Shown piece by piece: positions 30,177-37,995 of a stretch of 45,532 nucleotides of DNA. This DNA is from Clostridia bacterium (GTDB lineage: Bacteria > Bacillota > Clostridia > Christensenellales > Aristaeellaceae), in NCBI GenBank assembly GCA_024404245.1, contig JAKSQH010000007.1, positions 1 through 45,532 of the forward strand, given 5' to 3'. The position numbers and the translations under genes are program-made. The notes below the pieces were generated by a model. The model saw only the letters and a list, made by a program, of their open reading frames with translations, ran no database searches and had not been told where the DNA came from. Position 1 is the first letter of the stretch. Every line of letters begins with the position of its first letter.

Positions 30177-32339
30177 ATGAAAGCGGAAGCATTGAAAGAA
30201 CTGCTGGACAGCATGAGTCTGGCTGAAAAGATCGGCCAGCTGGTTCAGTGGAATTATGCCGCTCTGGCGATGACGGACGCCGAAGTAACCGGTCCGGAAA
30301 CACTGCGTTTGTCCGCGGACGCGATGAAGTATTTCGGCAGCGTGTTGAATTTCAGTTCGGCGGATGAGATGATCCGCCTGCAGAAGCAGTATATGTCCGG
30401 CGGAGAACACCCCGTGCCGTTACTGTTCATGATGGACGTGATTCACGGTTACCGCACGGCGTTTCCGATCCCGCTCGCGCAGGCCGGTTCGTTTGATCCG
30501 GATCTGGTCAGGGAATGCGCGAAAGCCGCGTCCGCGGAAGCCGCGGCCGGCGGTGTCCATCTGACCTTTACCCCCATGGTGGACCATGTGCGTGATCCGC
30601 GCTGGGGGCGCGTCATGGAATCCTGCGGAGAGGATCCGTATCTTTCCGGCATCATGGGAGCCGCGCAGGTTGAAGGGTTCCGCGGAAAGGATCTGACGGA
30701 TAAAAACGCGCTCGCGGTCTGCGTCAAGCATTATGCCGGCTATGGCGCGCCGGAAGGCGGCAGGGATTACAATCAGGCGGAGTTGAGCGAGCATGTCCTG
30801 CGTGAATGGTATCTGCCCGCGTATAAAGCCTGCCTTGACGCGGGGGCGGATATGATTATGCCCTCATTCAACGCGCTGAACGGTATTCCGTCCGTCGCGA
30901 ATCCCTGGCTGATGAATCAAGTGCTGAGGGATGAATGGCACTTTAACGGTACGGTCATCAGCGACTATAACGCGCTGGATGAACTGATCACCCAGGGCAT
31001 AGCGGAAAACAGGCGACATGCCGCCGTGCTTGCCATGAACTGCGGCTGTGATATTGACATGGTGAGCGGTTGCTACGCGTCCGATCTGGAAAAAGCGGTT
31101 CGTGACGGGCTCATCAGCGAGGAGCAGATCAATACAGCCGCCATGCGCGTGCTGAAGGTCAAAAACGATCTCGGCCTGTTTGAAGATCCGTTCCACGGCG
31201 CGTCCGCCGATCCGGAAACGGTCGGCAATCTTGTGCGGCAGCACCGAACGCTTGCGGAAAAGGCCGCGGTCGAATCCGCCGTGCTGCTGAAAAACAACGG
31301 TGTACTGCCCTTTGCCGGATCCGTGAAAAAAGTCGCCGTAATCGGTCCCTTTGCAAGCAGCCGCGAGATCGTCGGCGCGTGGTGCTGCAATTGCGATACA
31401 AGTGAAACCGTCACGGTTGCCGAAGGTATCCGCGCCCTGCTGCCGGATGCGGAAATTACAGCCGTTTCAGGCTGTTCCGCGCGCATCGGGGACAAAGACG
31501 GCTCCATGATCAATGAAGCCGTACGCGCCGCTGAAAACGCGGACTGTGTCGTACTGTGCGTCGGCGAGGAGATGGAATGCTCCGGCGAGGGCAGGAGCCG
31601 TGCTTCCGTCACACTGCCCGGCATGCAGGCGGAGCTTGTCCGCAGGGTCACCGGAGCGAACCCGGTTACGGCTGTCGTTCTCTTCGGCGGCAGACCGCTC
31701 GATCTTACGGAAATTGACGCTGTTTCCCCCGCCCTTCTGGAAATGTGGATGCCGGGTACGGAAGGCGGAACTGCCGTGGCAAAGTTGCTGTTCGGCGTTG
31801 CCGAACCGTGCGGCCGGCTGGCAATGTCCTTCCCGAAGTCCGTAGGTCAGCTGCCGCTGTTCTACGCGCGCAGCAATACCGGGCGGCCGAAACAGGTTCC
31901 GGAGGATGAGTATCAGCCTTACTGCTCCAATTATATGGATTGCGGCAATCTGCCGCTGTACAGCTTCGGTCACGGTCTCACCTATACGGAATTCAGATAT
32001 GATGAACTCCGTCCGGAAAAAACCGTACTGCGCGCCGGAGAGGATCTGAACGTGACGGTTCGCCTCACAAACACAGGGAAGCGTACCGGTACGGAAATCG
32101 TACAGCTGTACATCAATGACAAGGTTTCATCGGTTGTAACCCCTGTACAGAAGCTGGCGGCGTTCGCGAAAATCAGCCTGGCCCCCGGGGAAAGCGGAGA
32201 AGTCAGGCTCACCGTATCATCCGAGCGTATGCGGTTGTGGAATTTCTCGGGTCAGTCTGTCATTGAGCCCGGGGAATTTGAGATTTTCGCCGGATACGCG
32301 GATCATCCGCTGCTCACGCGGACCTTCACAGTTATTTAA
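30177..32339 (+). CDS. GH3 beta-glycosidase (beta-glucosidase/xylosidase type), cytoplasmic
   Basis: 720 residues, no signal peptide. Domain 1 TIM barrel (about 1-330) with LLFMMDVIHGYRTAFPIPLAQAGSFD, VKHYAGYGAPEGGRDYNQAELSE and the nucleophile in VISDYNA (Asp263); domain 2 alpha/beta sandwich (about 350-570) with AVIGPFASSREIVGAWCC and VGEEMECSGEGRSRA, which carries the likely acid/base Glu; a C-terminal fibronectin III-like domain (about 600-715). This BglX-like architecture usually cleaves beta-glucosides, sometimes beta-xylosides. Being intracellular it should act on imported oligosaccharides together with the neighbouring GH10. AGGAGG-like site CGGAGGAAAG 8 bases upstream. It has its own promoter and terminator. 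Confidence 0.93.
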   Translation: MKAEALKELLDSMSLAEKIGQLVQWNYAALAMTDAEVTGPETLRLSADAMKYFGSVLNFSSADEMIRLQKQYMSGGEHPVPLLFMMDVIHGYRTAFPIPLAQAGSFDPDLVRECAKAASAEAAAGGVHLTFTPMVDHVRDPRWGRVMESCGEDPYLSGIMGAAQVEGFRGKDLTDKNALAVCVKHYAGYGAPEGGRDYNQAELSEHVLREWYLPAYKACLDAGADMIMPSFNALNGIPSVANPWLMNQVLRDEWHFNGTVISDYNALDELITQGIAENRRHAAVLAMNCGCDIDMVSGCYASDLEKAVRDGLISEEQINTAAMRVLKVKNDLGLFEDPFHGASADPETVGNLVRQHRTLAEKAAVESAVLLKNNGVLPFAGSVKKVAVIGPFASSREIVGAWCCNCDTSETVTVAEGIRALLPDAEITAVSGCSARIGDKDGSMINEAVRAAENADCVVLCVGEEMECSGEGRSRASVTLPGMQAELVRRVTGANPVTAVVLFGGRPLDLTEIDAVSPALLEMWMPGTEGGTAVAKLLFGVAEPCGRLAMSFPKSVGQLPLFYARSNTGRPKQVPEDEYQPYCSNYMDCGNLPLYSFGHGLTYTEFRYDELRPEKTVLRAGEDLNVTVRLTNTGKRTGTEIVQLYINDKVSSVVTPVQKLAAFAKISLAPGESGEVRLTVSSERMRLWNFSGQSVIEPGEFEIFAGYADHPLLTRTFTVI

Positions 32340-32350
32340 TCAAAAGATGA

Positions 32351-32392
32351 AAACAGGGCGGATCGGAAGAAGTGATCCGCCCTGTTTTTGAT
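32351..32392. terminator. Bidirectional terminator between GH3 and GH10
   Basis: Perfect 14-base stem AAACAGGGCGGATC (32351-32364)/GATCCGCCCTGTTT (32374-32387), then TTG. Confidence 0.85.
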
Positions 32393-32412
32393 CTTTATTC
32401 CGTTTCACAGGC

Positions 32413-33654
32413 TCAGAAGGCAACTGTTGTCTCCCCGGTCTGTTTGCTCAGTGTAAACGCCGCTGTCTTCCCGTCACCGGCGCTCAGCCTGTATTCACCG
32501 CGGAAGCCGTGCAGCACCGCGAACCCGTTTTCATCTGTCATCATCGTTTCATCAGTATGCCATTCGGTCGCGAGCATATCACGCAGCCAAAGCAACGCTT
32601 TCTTGGGAGACCCGTCAGAATGAATCAGTCCGCTGGGAGCACCGAGCCACTGATGGTCTTCAAAGTTCCAGTTTGTGAACCCTTCCACAAGCGGCCTGCT
32701 GAACAGATATTCCGCCATTGTCTTCAGGTCCTCCTTCTGCCGCTCCTCACCTTCCGGCGTGCTCGGCCATTCCGGTACCTGATAATCGTTCAGGTCCACG
32801 ATTTCCGGCGGCATCAGATGCCCGGATACAAAGGTATTCTCGGTATAGTGAATCGGCAGGCCGAAGCTTTCGAACCTTTCCGTCACTTCCTGCAGTTTCT
32901 CCATACCCCAGAAGCCCTGATGCTGATGGCTCTGGATACCGATGGTATCAATCCCGACACCGGCGTCCAGACAATCCGCGACCAGCCGGCTGTACCGTTT
33001 GGATGTATTGAAGTCGTTGATCAGCAGCTTCGCTTCCGGATCCACGGCATGCGCTTCGTCAAACAGTGCCTTGACCAGCGGCACACGTCCCATTTCGCGG
33101 CAGATACGCGTCACCGGATTCATACGCGGCATACTTTTCGGCTCATTCACAAATTCCGGCATGATCACCACTTCGTTGATTACATCCCAGAAACCGATTT
33201 TGCCGCGGAAAGCGGTCAGCTCCCGGCGGATACGGTATTTGAAGTATTCAAGCACCTCATCCGACGGCATATCATACATCCACGGCGCCGCGACCGTATG
33301 CCAGCACAGCGGGTGGCCTTTCATGGTCTTCCCGTCCGCCTTCATGCGCTCCGCGGCCCGAAGAGTTTCAGCTTCGGCTGTCTTTCCCTTTTCCGGCTCA
33401 TACCGGCCGAGATAGAAGCTCATCGTACCGTAATTGAAAGTCGATTTCCACAGATCATAGATCTTTTCGAGCCATTCTTTCTGAGCCGCCGGCGTTCCCG
33501 GATCCGTCATCGGCACGGTAAAAAAAGCGCCGGTACCGAAAAGGAATTCATGCTTTGTCAGTTCGGCGCGGACTTTCGTGTTCCGCAGCGGCTCACCGGC
33601 CGGATCGGTAAAGCGGATAGCAGCGGTGGATTTTCTGCATTCCCAGCGTTCCAT
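32413..33654 (-). CDS. GH10 endo-beta-1,4-xylanase-like enzyme, cytoplasmic
   Basis: 413 residues without signal peptide, binding module or linker. The first 40 residues form a small beta segment (IRFTDPAGEPLRNTKVRAELTKHEFLFG), common in the GH10 subgroup of intracellular xylanases. Then GHPLCWHT (113-120), acid/base in FWDVINEV (Glu161), GIQSHQHQ (239-246) and the nucleophile in HYTEN (Glu272; most GH10 have TELD here). A C-terminal beta domain (about 345-413) follows GFTNWNFEDHQWLG. GGAGGT lies 9 bases before the chosen ATG; the frame is open 16 codons upstream. Own promoter with a palindromic operator. It is likely to cut imported xylo-oligosaccharides. Confidence 0.93.
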   Translation of the reverse strand: MERWECRKSTAAIRFTDPAGEPLRNTKVRAELTKHEFLFGTGAFFTVPMTDPGTPAAQKEWLEKIYDLWKSTFNYGTMSFYLGRYEPEKGKTAEAETLRAAERMKADGKTMKGHPLCWHTVAAPWMYDMPSDEVLEYFKYRIRRELTAFRGKIGFWDVINEVVIMPEFVNEPKSMPRMNPVTRICREMGRVPLVKALFDEAHAVDPEAKLLINDFNTSKRYSRLVADCLDAGVGIDTIGIQSHQHQGFWGMEKLQEVTERFESFGLPIHYTENTFVSGHLMPPEIVDLNDYQVPEWPSTPEGEERQKEDLKTMAEYLFSRPLVEGFTNWNFEDHQWLGAPSGLIHSDGSPKKALLWLRDMLATEWHTDETMMTDENGFAVLHGFRGEYRLSAGDGKTAAFTLSKQTGETTVAF

Positions 33655-33700
33655 GAAACAGCACCTCCGGTAATATGAATTGTTCGGACAAATTTTCTTC

Positions 33701-33729
33701 ATTATACCGGATACTTACATCCGGTACAA
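33701..33729 (-). promoter_or_regulatory. GH10 promoter with operator palindrome in the spacer
   Basis: Minus-strand TTGTAC (33729-33724), 17 bp spacer, TATAAT (33706-33701). The spacer is almost entirely the palindrome CCGGATACTTACATCCGG (33707-33724), with perfect 6-base arms; a repressor bound there would exclude RNA polymerase. Confidence 0.65.
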
Positions 33730-33784
33730 TCGGAAAATTTCCCGGAAGCATCGGATTATCGTTTGCCTCCGCGGCGGAACATGC

Positions 33785-35542
33785 TCAGTCTCCCGGTTTG
33801 TCATTCAGAAAAATCGTCAGATTGTTCAGATTCATTGAGTAGGTATAACGTACTTCATCCGCCATTCCCATAACCAGCCGGATTCCGTAGCCGCCTTCCT
33901 GAGTGCGGTTTGCCGCGTAGGTGACAGGGTTGAACTCCCTGCAATCATCCCGGAATCGAAGGGTCCACCGGTTTCCTTTGTGCTGCAACCGGACGGAAAG
34001 ATGGCGGTCCTTCTCCTTTTCAAATCCGTAAGTCACCGTATTAACGCCCGTTTCTTCAATGCACAGGGCAATCCGGTTGCTGACCGTCGTTCCGATACCG
34101 TGCTCAGTACAAAACACGGCAGCCGCTTTTGACGCGTCCGTCACATCCTGCAATGTACGTATATCCCGTTCCAGCAGATCCTCCGCCGGCACGCCGAAGT
34201 CCTCCGGAAGCATCAGCAGCGCTTCCGCGGAAGGAATAAGCCGGCGGCTCTTCCGGTACACCGCGATCCAGATTCCGGCAATCGCCAGAATCTCCCCCGC
34301 GGGATAGCTGAGCCATACGCCCGCGGTATGAAAAGGCAGGCTCAGGAGCCACGCCGCCAGGGACGGGAGTATCGCTCCCTCCATGGTGGAGATCAGTTCC
34401 GTCCGCCCAACACGGCCCGTTCCGTAATAAATGTTCTTCAGTGTGCTGATCACGCAGCACGGAATAATCCCAAGCGCGAACAGACGAGTTCCGAGAATTG
34501 CCATATCCTGTGAACTGCCCGCCTCCGGCAGGAACAGCCGCACGCAGAACGGCGCGGCAAACTGCAGAACCGCTGCCACACATATCCCCAGAATCAGACC
34601 GTACCGAAGCATCAGCCGCAGCATTTCCTTCAGACCGGTTCTGTCTTCTTCACTGAACAGAACCGCCGACAGGGTCAGCGAAACACCGCCGATACCGGTG
34701 TTGATGCAATTGGCTGAGTTGATAATCGTCATGATAACCGAGAACGCGGCAACCGCCATACTGCCGCCGTTGGACGGCAGCAGCAGAATCTTGTTCAGCA
34801 CAAAAGTCAGGACTACCGTGGATGCCATTGTAAACACCGTCGGCACCCCGTCGGAAAGCAGCTCACGTACTTTCTCCGTCCGTACATCCTTCAGTGAAAA
34901 GCGGAAAACGCACTTCTTTGAGCAGAAATAGAAAGCGCCGACCAGCAATGCCGCGTAATAGCTGAGGGAGGAAGCCAGCCCCATGCCGAACATTCCCCCG
35001 TGAAAAACCAGCGCGTTCAGAAGATCCAGAACAACATCCGTCACCGTCATGGTCGCGACCGCGGCAATCAGCAGGCCGCTCTGACCGGCTATCTGCAGAA
35101 AAGGAACCAGGATAAGCGCGCCCATGGATCCGGGCGCGCCGATACTGAAGCCCGCGATATAGTCGGCGGTATCCTCCGCGAGTTTTCCTTCCGTACCGGC
35201 GCCGAGCAGGGACGCCAGCGGCTTTCTGAGTAATATGCAGAAAAGCAGAAAGGCGGCGGAAATGATAAGCGCGATACATGTCATGGAAGAAAAACCCTTG
35301 TTGGTTTCTTCCGGCGATCCTTTTCCGACGGACTTTGAACAGCAGACCTGTGCCCCGGAGGACAGCATGGTTCCGATGGCGCCGATCACCAGCAGCAGCG
35401 GATTTGCCAGCCCGTATGCCGCGATGGCATCCACTCCGAGAAACTGACCGATCATAATGCTGTCGATCAGCAGGCAGAGAGAAACGGTCAGCGCGGACAG
35501 AATCTGCGCGGTCAGCATCTGTTTGATCAATTTGCGGATCAT
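33785..35542 (-). CDS. MATE transporter fused to a C-terminal RsbW-like histidine-kinase ATPase domain
   Basis: 585 residues. Residues about 1-440 form a 12-segment MATE transporter (KQMLTAQILSALTVSLCLLIDSIMIGQFLG, then LLSDGVPTVFTMASTVVLTFVLNKILL). After a linker, residues about 455-580 are a HATPase_c_2 domain as in anti-sigma kinases (RsbW/SpoIIAB): N-box IALCIEETGVNT (491-502, Glu496/Glu497 and Asn501), G1-like box FRDDCREF (DDC in place of DDG) and G2 box GGYGIRLVMGM (550-560). The fusion suggests that export, or a MATE-like sensor, is coupled to phosphorylation or partner switching. The partner (anti-anti-sigma STAS protein) is not in the window. GAGGAG ribosome binding site. A plausible promoter is TCGACA/TAAACT at about 35683-35655 on the minus strand. 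Confidence 0.85.
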   Translation of the reverse strand: MIRKLIKQMLTAQILSALTVSLCLLIDSIMIGQFLGVDAIAAYGLANPLLLVIGAIGTMLSSGAQVCCSKSVGKGSPEETNKGFSSMTCIALIISAAFLLFCILLRKPLASLLGAGTEGKLAEDTADYIAGFSIGAPGSMGALILVPFLQIAGQSGLLIAAVATMTVTDVVLDLLNALVFHGGMFGMGLASSLSYYAALLVGAFYFCSKKCVFRFSLKDVRTEKVRELLSDGVPTVFTMASTVVLTFVLNKILLLPSNGGSMAVAAFSVIMTIINSANCINTGIGGVSLTLSAVLFSEEDRTGLKEMLRLMLRYGLILGICVAAVLQFAAPFCVRLFLPEAGSSQDMAILGTRLFALGIIPCCVISTLKNIYYGTGRVGRTELISTMEGAILPSLAAWLLSLPFHTAGVWLSYPAGEILAIAGIWIAVYRKSRRLIPSAEALLMLPEDFGVPAEDLLERDIRTLQDVTDASKAAAVFCTEHGIGTTVSNRIALCIEETGVNTVTYGFEKEKDRHLSVRLQHKGNRWTLRFRDDCREFNPVTYAANRTQEGGYGIRLVMGMADEVRYTYSMNLNNLTIFLNDKPGD

Positions 35543-35784
35543 ATATCTGTCTCCTCAGCGATTCGCGTGTAATGCCGTGAATACGTTTTCATCCGGAAAG
35601 CGGCCGGTTTCACCGCCGGCGGACCGTAGCCGGATTAATACCGATAATGGAATGTAGTTTATCATCCGGTGGTTGATTTGTCGAGCGTATGACCGGGGCG
35701 CGTCATTCAGTAAATATGTCAGCGTGATATCCGGGCAAAAAACACAAAATATTGTATACAAAGTTCAAAAGATATACAAAATCA

Positions 35785-35813
35785 TTGCATGCCATTACCA
35801 AACGTTGTATAAT
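35785..35813 (+). promoter_or_regulatory. mscS-like gene promoter
   Basis: -35 TTGCAT (35785-35790), 17 bp spacer, -10 TATAAT (35808-35813). Confidence 0.7.
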
Positions 35814-35833
35814 ATCCCCCAAGATCACGGTCT

Positions 35834-35864
35834 GATCAGCATCCCGCCCGGCGGAATGCTGATC
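35834..35864 (+). other. Stem-loop in the mscS leader
   Basis: GATCAGCAT (35834-35842) pairs with ATGCTGATC (35856-35864), with an inner CGCC/GGCG stem; no T-tract follows, so it is not a terminator. It may stabilise the mRNA or be a regulatory element. The upstream stretch 35543-35784 holds only the divergent promoters. Confidence 0.45.
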
Positions 35865-35905
35865 CGGTATCCGCGACCGAATTTATGTTAATATGGAGGA
35901 AAACC

Positions 35906-36826
35906 ATGGGAATCGCATTTGCAGAAGAAGTCGCCGAAGCCGTAGCCACTCCCGTTCCCACCGCCGCCCCTGTTGCCGCGGGTGCCGCGGAACAGCTTGT
36001 TGAAACCGGTGCCGCCGCCCAGGATGTATGGAATACCATCGCCAATTTCGCCACGACGACCGGTATCAAAATCGTGATCGCGATCATCATCCTGCTGATC
36101 ACCTTCAAGATCATCAACGCGATCGGCAAAAAGCTCAAAGCCAAGGTTGAAAAGAACGAAAAACTTGACAAGACTCTGAGCAAGACCCTGTGCTACATCG
36201 TGGTCGTCGGGCTGAAAGTCCTGGTTGTTGTCTGCCTGATCGGTTATCTGGGCATCGAAACCAGCGGCATTTCCGCGCTCATTGCCTCTCTGGGCGTCGG
36301 CGTCGGTCTGGCCGTGAACGGCACGCTGGCAAACTTCGCCGGCGGCGCGCTGCTGCTGATTACCCGTCCTTTCAAAATCGGTGACTATATCAGCGCGCAG
36401 GGCAGTGAAGGTGTCGTTGAAGACATCCGCATCTGCAACACCAAAGTCATCACCATTGACAACAAAGTGGTCTATCTGCCCAACAGCGCCCTGTCCTCCG
36501 GAACTATCGTCAACTATTCCGAAAAGGATCTCCGCCGTGTGGATCTGGACTTCTCCGTCGGCGGAAACGATCCCGACAAGGTCAGCGCGACCCTGCTGGA
36601 CGCGTGCGCCAAAGAGAAGCTCGTGCTCAAGGATCCCGCTCCCTTTGCCCGTATGACCGATTACGGCGCGGGCCGCGGCGTGAAGGTCACCCTGCGCGCG
36701 TGGTGCAACAGCGCCGAATACTGGGATGCTTACTTCGCCATCCTGAACGATGCCCAGAAGGCCTTTGACGCGGCCGGTATCGTTGTTCCCTTCGATCAGC
36801 TGGATGTTCACATCAAGAACAACTGA
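35906..36826 (+). CDS. MscS-family small-conductance mechanosensitive channel
   Basis: 306 residues. A Pro/Ala-rich N-terminal tail (about 1-38), three membrane segments (about 52-70, 92-112 and the pore-lining TM3 around ALIASLGVGVGLAVNGTLANFAGGALLLITRPFKIGDYI), then a beta domain and the C-terminal domain of MscS. Glycine and alanine packing in TM3 and the RPFKIGD(Y) motif are diagnostic. It releases solutes on hypo-osmotic shock. GGAGG 6 bases before the chosen ATG; an in-frame ATG 7 codons upstream precedes the ribosome binding site. Codon use is strongly biased (GGC, ATC, CTG, AAC), suggesting high expression. Confidence 0.92.
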   Translation: MGIAFAEEVAEAVATPVPTAAPVAAGAAEQLVETGAAAQDVWNTIANFATTTGIKIVIAIIILLITFKIINAIGKKLKAKVEKNEKLDKTLSKTLCYIVVVGLKVLVVVCLIGYLGIETSGISALIASLGVGVGLAVNGTLANFAGGALLLITRPFKIGDYISAQGSEGVVEDIRICNTKVITIDNKVVYLPNSALSSGTIVNYSEKDLRRVDLDFSVGGNDPDKVSATLLDACAKEKLVLKDPAPFARMTDYGAGRGVKVTLRAWCNSAEYWDAYFAILNDAQKAFDAAGIVVPFDQLDVHIKNN

Positions 36827-36845
36827 TTCTGAACCGTTTACCCCT

Positions 36846-36874
36846 ATCCGCGGTGCTTGTCACCGCGGATTTTT
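36846..36874 (+). terminator. Terminator after the mscS-like gene
   Basis: ATCCGCGGTG (36846-36855), loop CTTGT, CACCGCGGAT (36861-36870), then TTTTT. Confidence 0.82.
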
Positions 36875-36952
36875 ATGTTGCTCTTCACGGCGACTGTTGA
36901 GCTTGCGTATGATCGCAAAGCCCTTTGGACGGCCCGCGGACCGATCCCCGAA

Positions 36953-37861
36953 TCATCTGCCCCGCGCGATCAGATCCTCAACCTGCAGCCGCAGCCCTTC
37001 CCGAAGATGCGTGTCCGGCAGCCGGATACCCGTCGCTGCCAGCTTTTCAAGATCGTACCGCCGGTCGCACAGATGTCCGCTGCTCGCAGGATGCGCCTCA
37101 AGGTAACCCTCCTCCGGAACTGTTTCAAAAGTGACACCCACACCGAGCAGTTCGCCCAGAATTTCGTAGTACCGGAAATTCGGCACCGCGTCCGGTCCGC
37201 CGATACAGAACAGCTGATTGAAAGTTTTTTCATTGGGTATGCAGTCAAGCATCACCCGAACGAGATCATCCGCGAAGATCGGATGAATCAGGTATTTTCC
37301 TCCGCCCACAAGGCGCATCGGCCTGCCGGCACGCAATTCGGAAAGCAGCTCCGGCTGTCTGGACTGTTCCGGAAAACACCCGGCTTCCGAACCGGGGCCG
37401 AAGATATGTCCCGGACGGAAGATCGTCCATTTCAAAGAAGGCGGGCAGCTGTTGATAAACGCGAGCTCCATCTCTCTTTTTTTAGCGCCGTAACCGCCGT
37501 CCGTCAGATAGCGCTCTCCGTTTTCATCCTGCGGGCAGTGCTTGAACGCCGGATGATACACGGAATCGGTGGAAATCACAACAATTCTGTCCGTCACCCC
37601 GGCAAACAGGGTCATATCCAGCTCCGCCTGCTCCGCGTTAAAGCAGATGCAATCCAGCACGGCATCCGGTTTCACCGGCAGAGTATCAATCAACGCCGCC
37701 ATGGCGTCCCGGTTATTCCGGTCGGCGTGCAGCACGTGAATCCGCTCATCCTGCGAACGGGTCCCCCGCGTTACGGTCCATACACCGTACCCCCGATCCA
37801 GTGCCGCCCGCGTCAGATGCCCGCTGACGAATCCGCTTCCGCCCAGAATCAGTACATTCAT
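36953..37861 (-). CDS. NAD-dependent epimerase/dehydratase-like protein (extended SDR)
   Basis: 302 residues. NVLILGGSGFVSGHLTRAAL (GxxGFVS nucleotide-binding loop), VISTDSVYHP, GYGAKKREMELAF (Tyr-xx-Lys catalytic pair) and FRPGHIFGPGSE. It is related to the SDR at 28554 by fold but not closely. The ATG overlaps a TGA that ends the coding-like tail of GH43 (ATGA), with AAGGAG 8 bases upstream inside that tail, so it is translationally coupled to whatever is read there. Co-location with GH43 hints at a sugar-nucleotide or sugar-oxidation role; the substrate is unknown. Confidence 0.83.
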   Translation of the reverse strand: MNVLILGGSGFVSGHLTRAALDRGYGVWTVTRGTRSQDERIHVLHADRNNRDAMAALIDTLPVKPDAVLDCICFNAEQAELDMTLFAGVTDRIVVISTDSVYHPAFKHCPQDENGERYLTDGGYGAKKREMELAFINSCPPSLKWTIFRPGHIFGPGSEAGCFPEQSRQPELLSELRAGRPMRLVGGGKYLIHPIFADDLVRVMLDCIPNEKTFNQLFCIGGPDAVPNFRYYEILGELLGVGVTFETVPEEGYLEAHPASSGHLCDRRYDLEKLAATGIRLPDTHLREGLRLQVEDLIARGR

Positions 37862-37995
37862 GATCCGATCTCCTTCATCAGCAGTTCCAGTCCGGGTTCC
37901 GCGCAAACCGCGTTGGACGCGAACACACAGTTTGTTTCCTCAAAGTGTACGCCGTCCGGTCTGAGCGGCATCCTGAAAACCCCGCCGGCTTCCTG
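37858..37995 (-). pseudogene. Coding-like tail in frame with GH43 behind an internal TGA
   Basis: After the GH43 TGA (37998-37996, minus strand) the same frame stays open for 45 codons, containing QEAGGVFR, MPLRPDGVHFEETNCVF, then ASNAVCAEPGLELLMKEIGS, and ends in a TGA that overlaps the ATG of the SDR gene. An internal ATG could start a separate 37-residue protein, but no good ribosome binding site precedes it. It may be the original GH43 C-terminus behind a premature stop, a small gene, or a readthrough extension. Confidence 0.45.

Noticed and set aside
32509-33678. 389-codon plus-strand open frame
   Set aside because: Antisense to GH10, whose catalytic motifs are intact.
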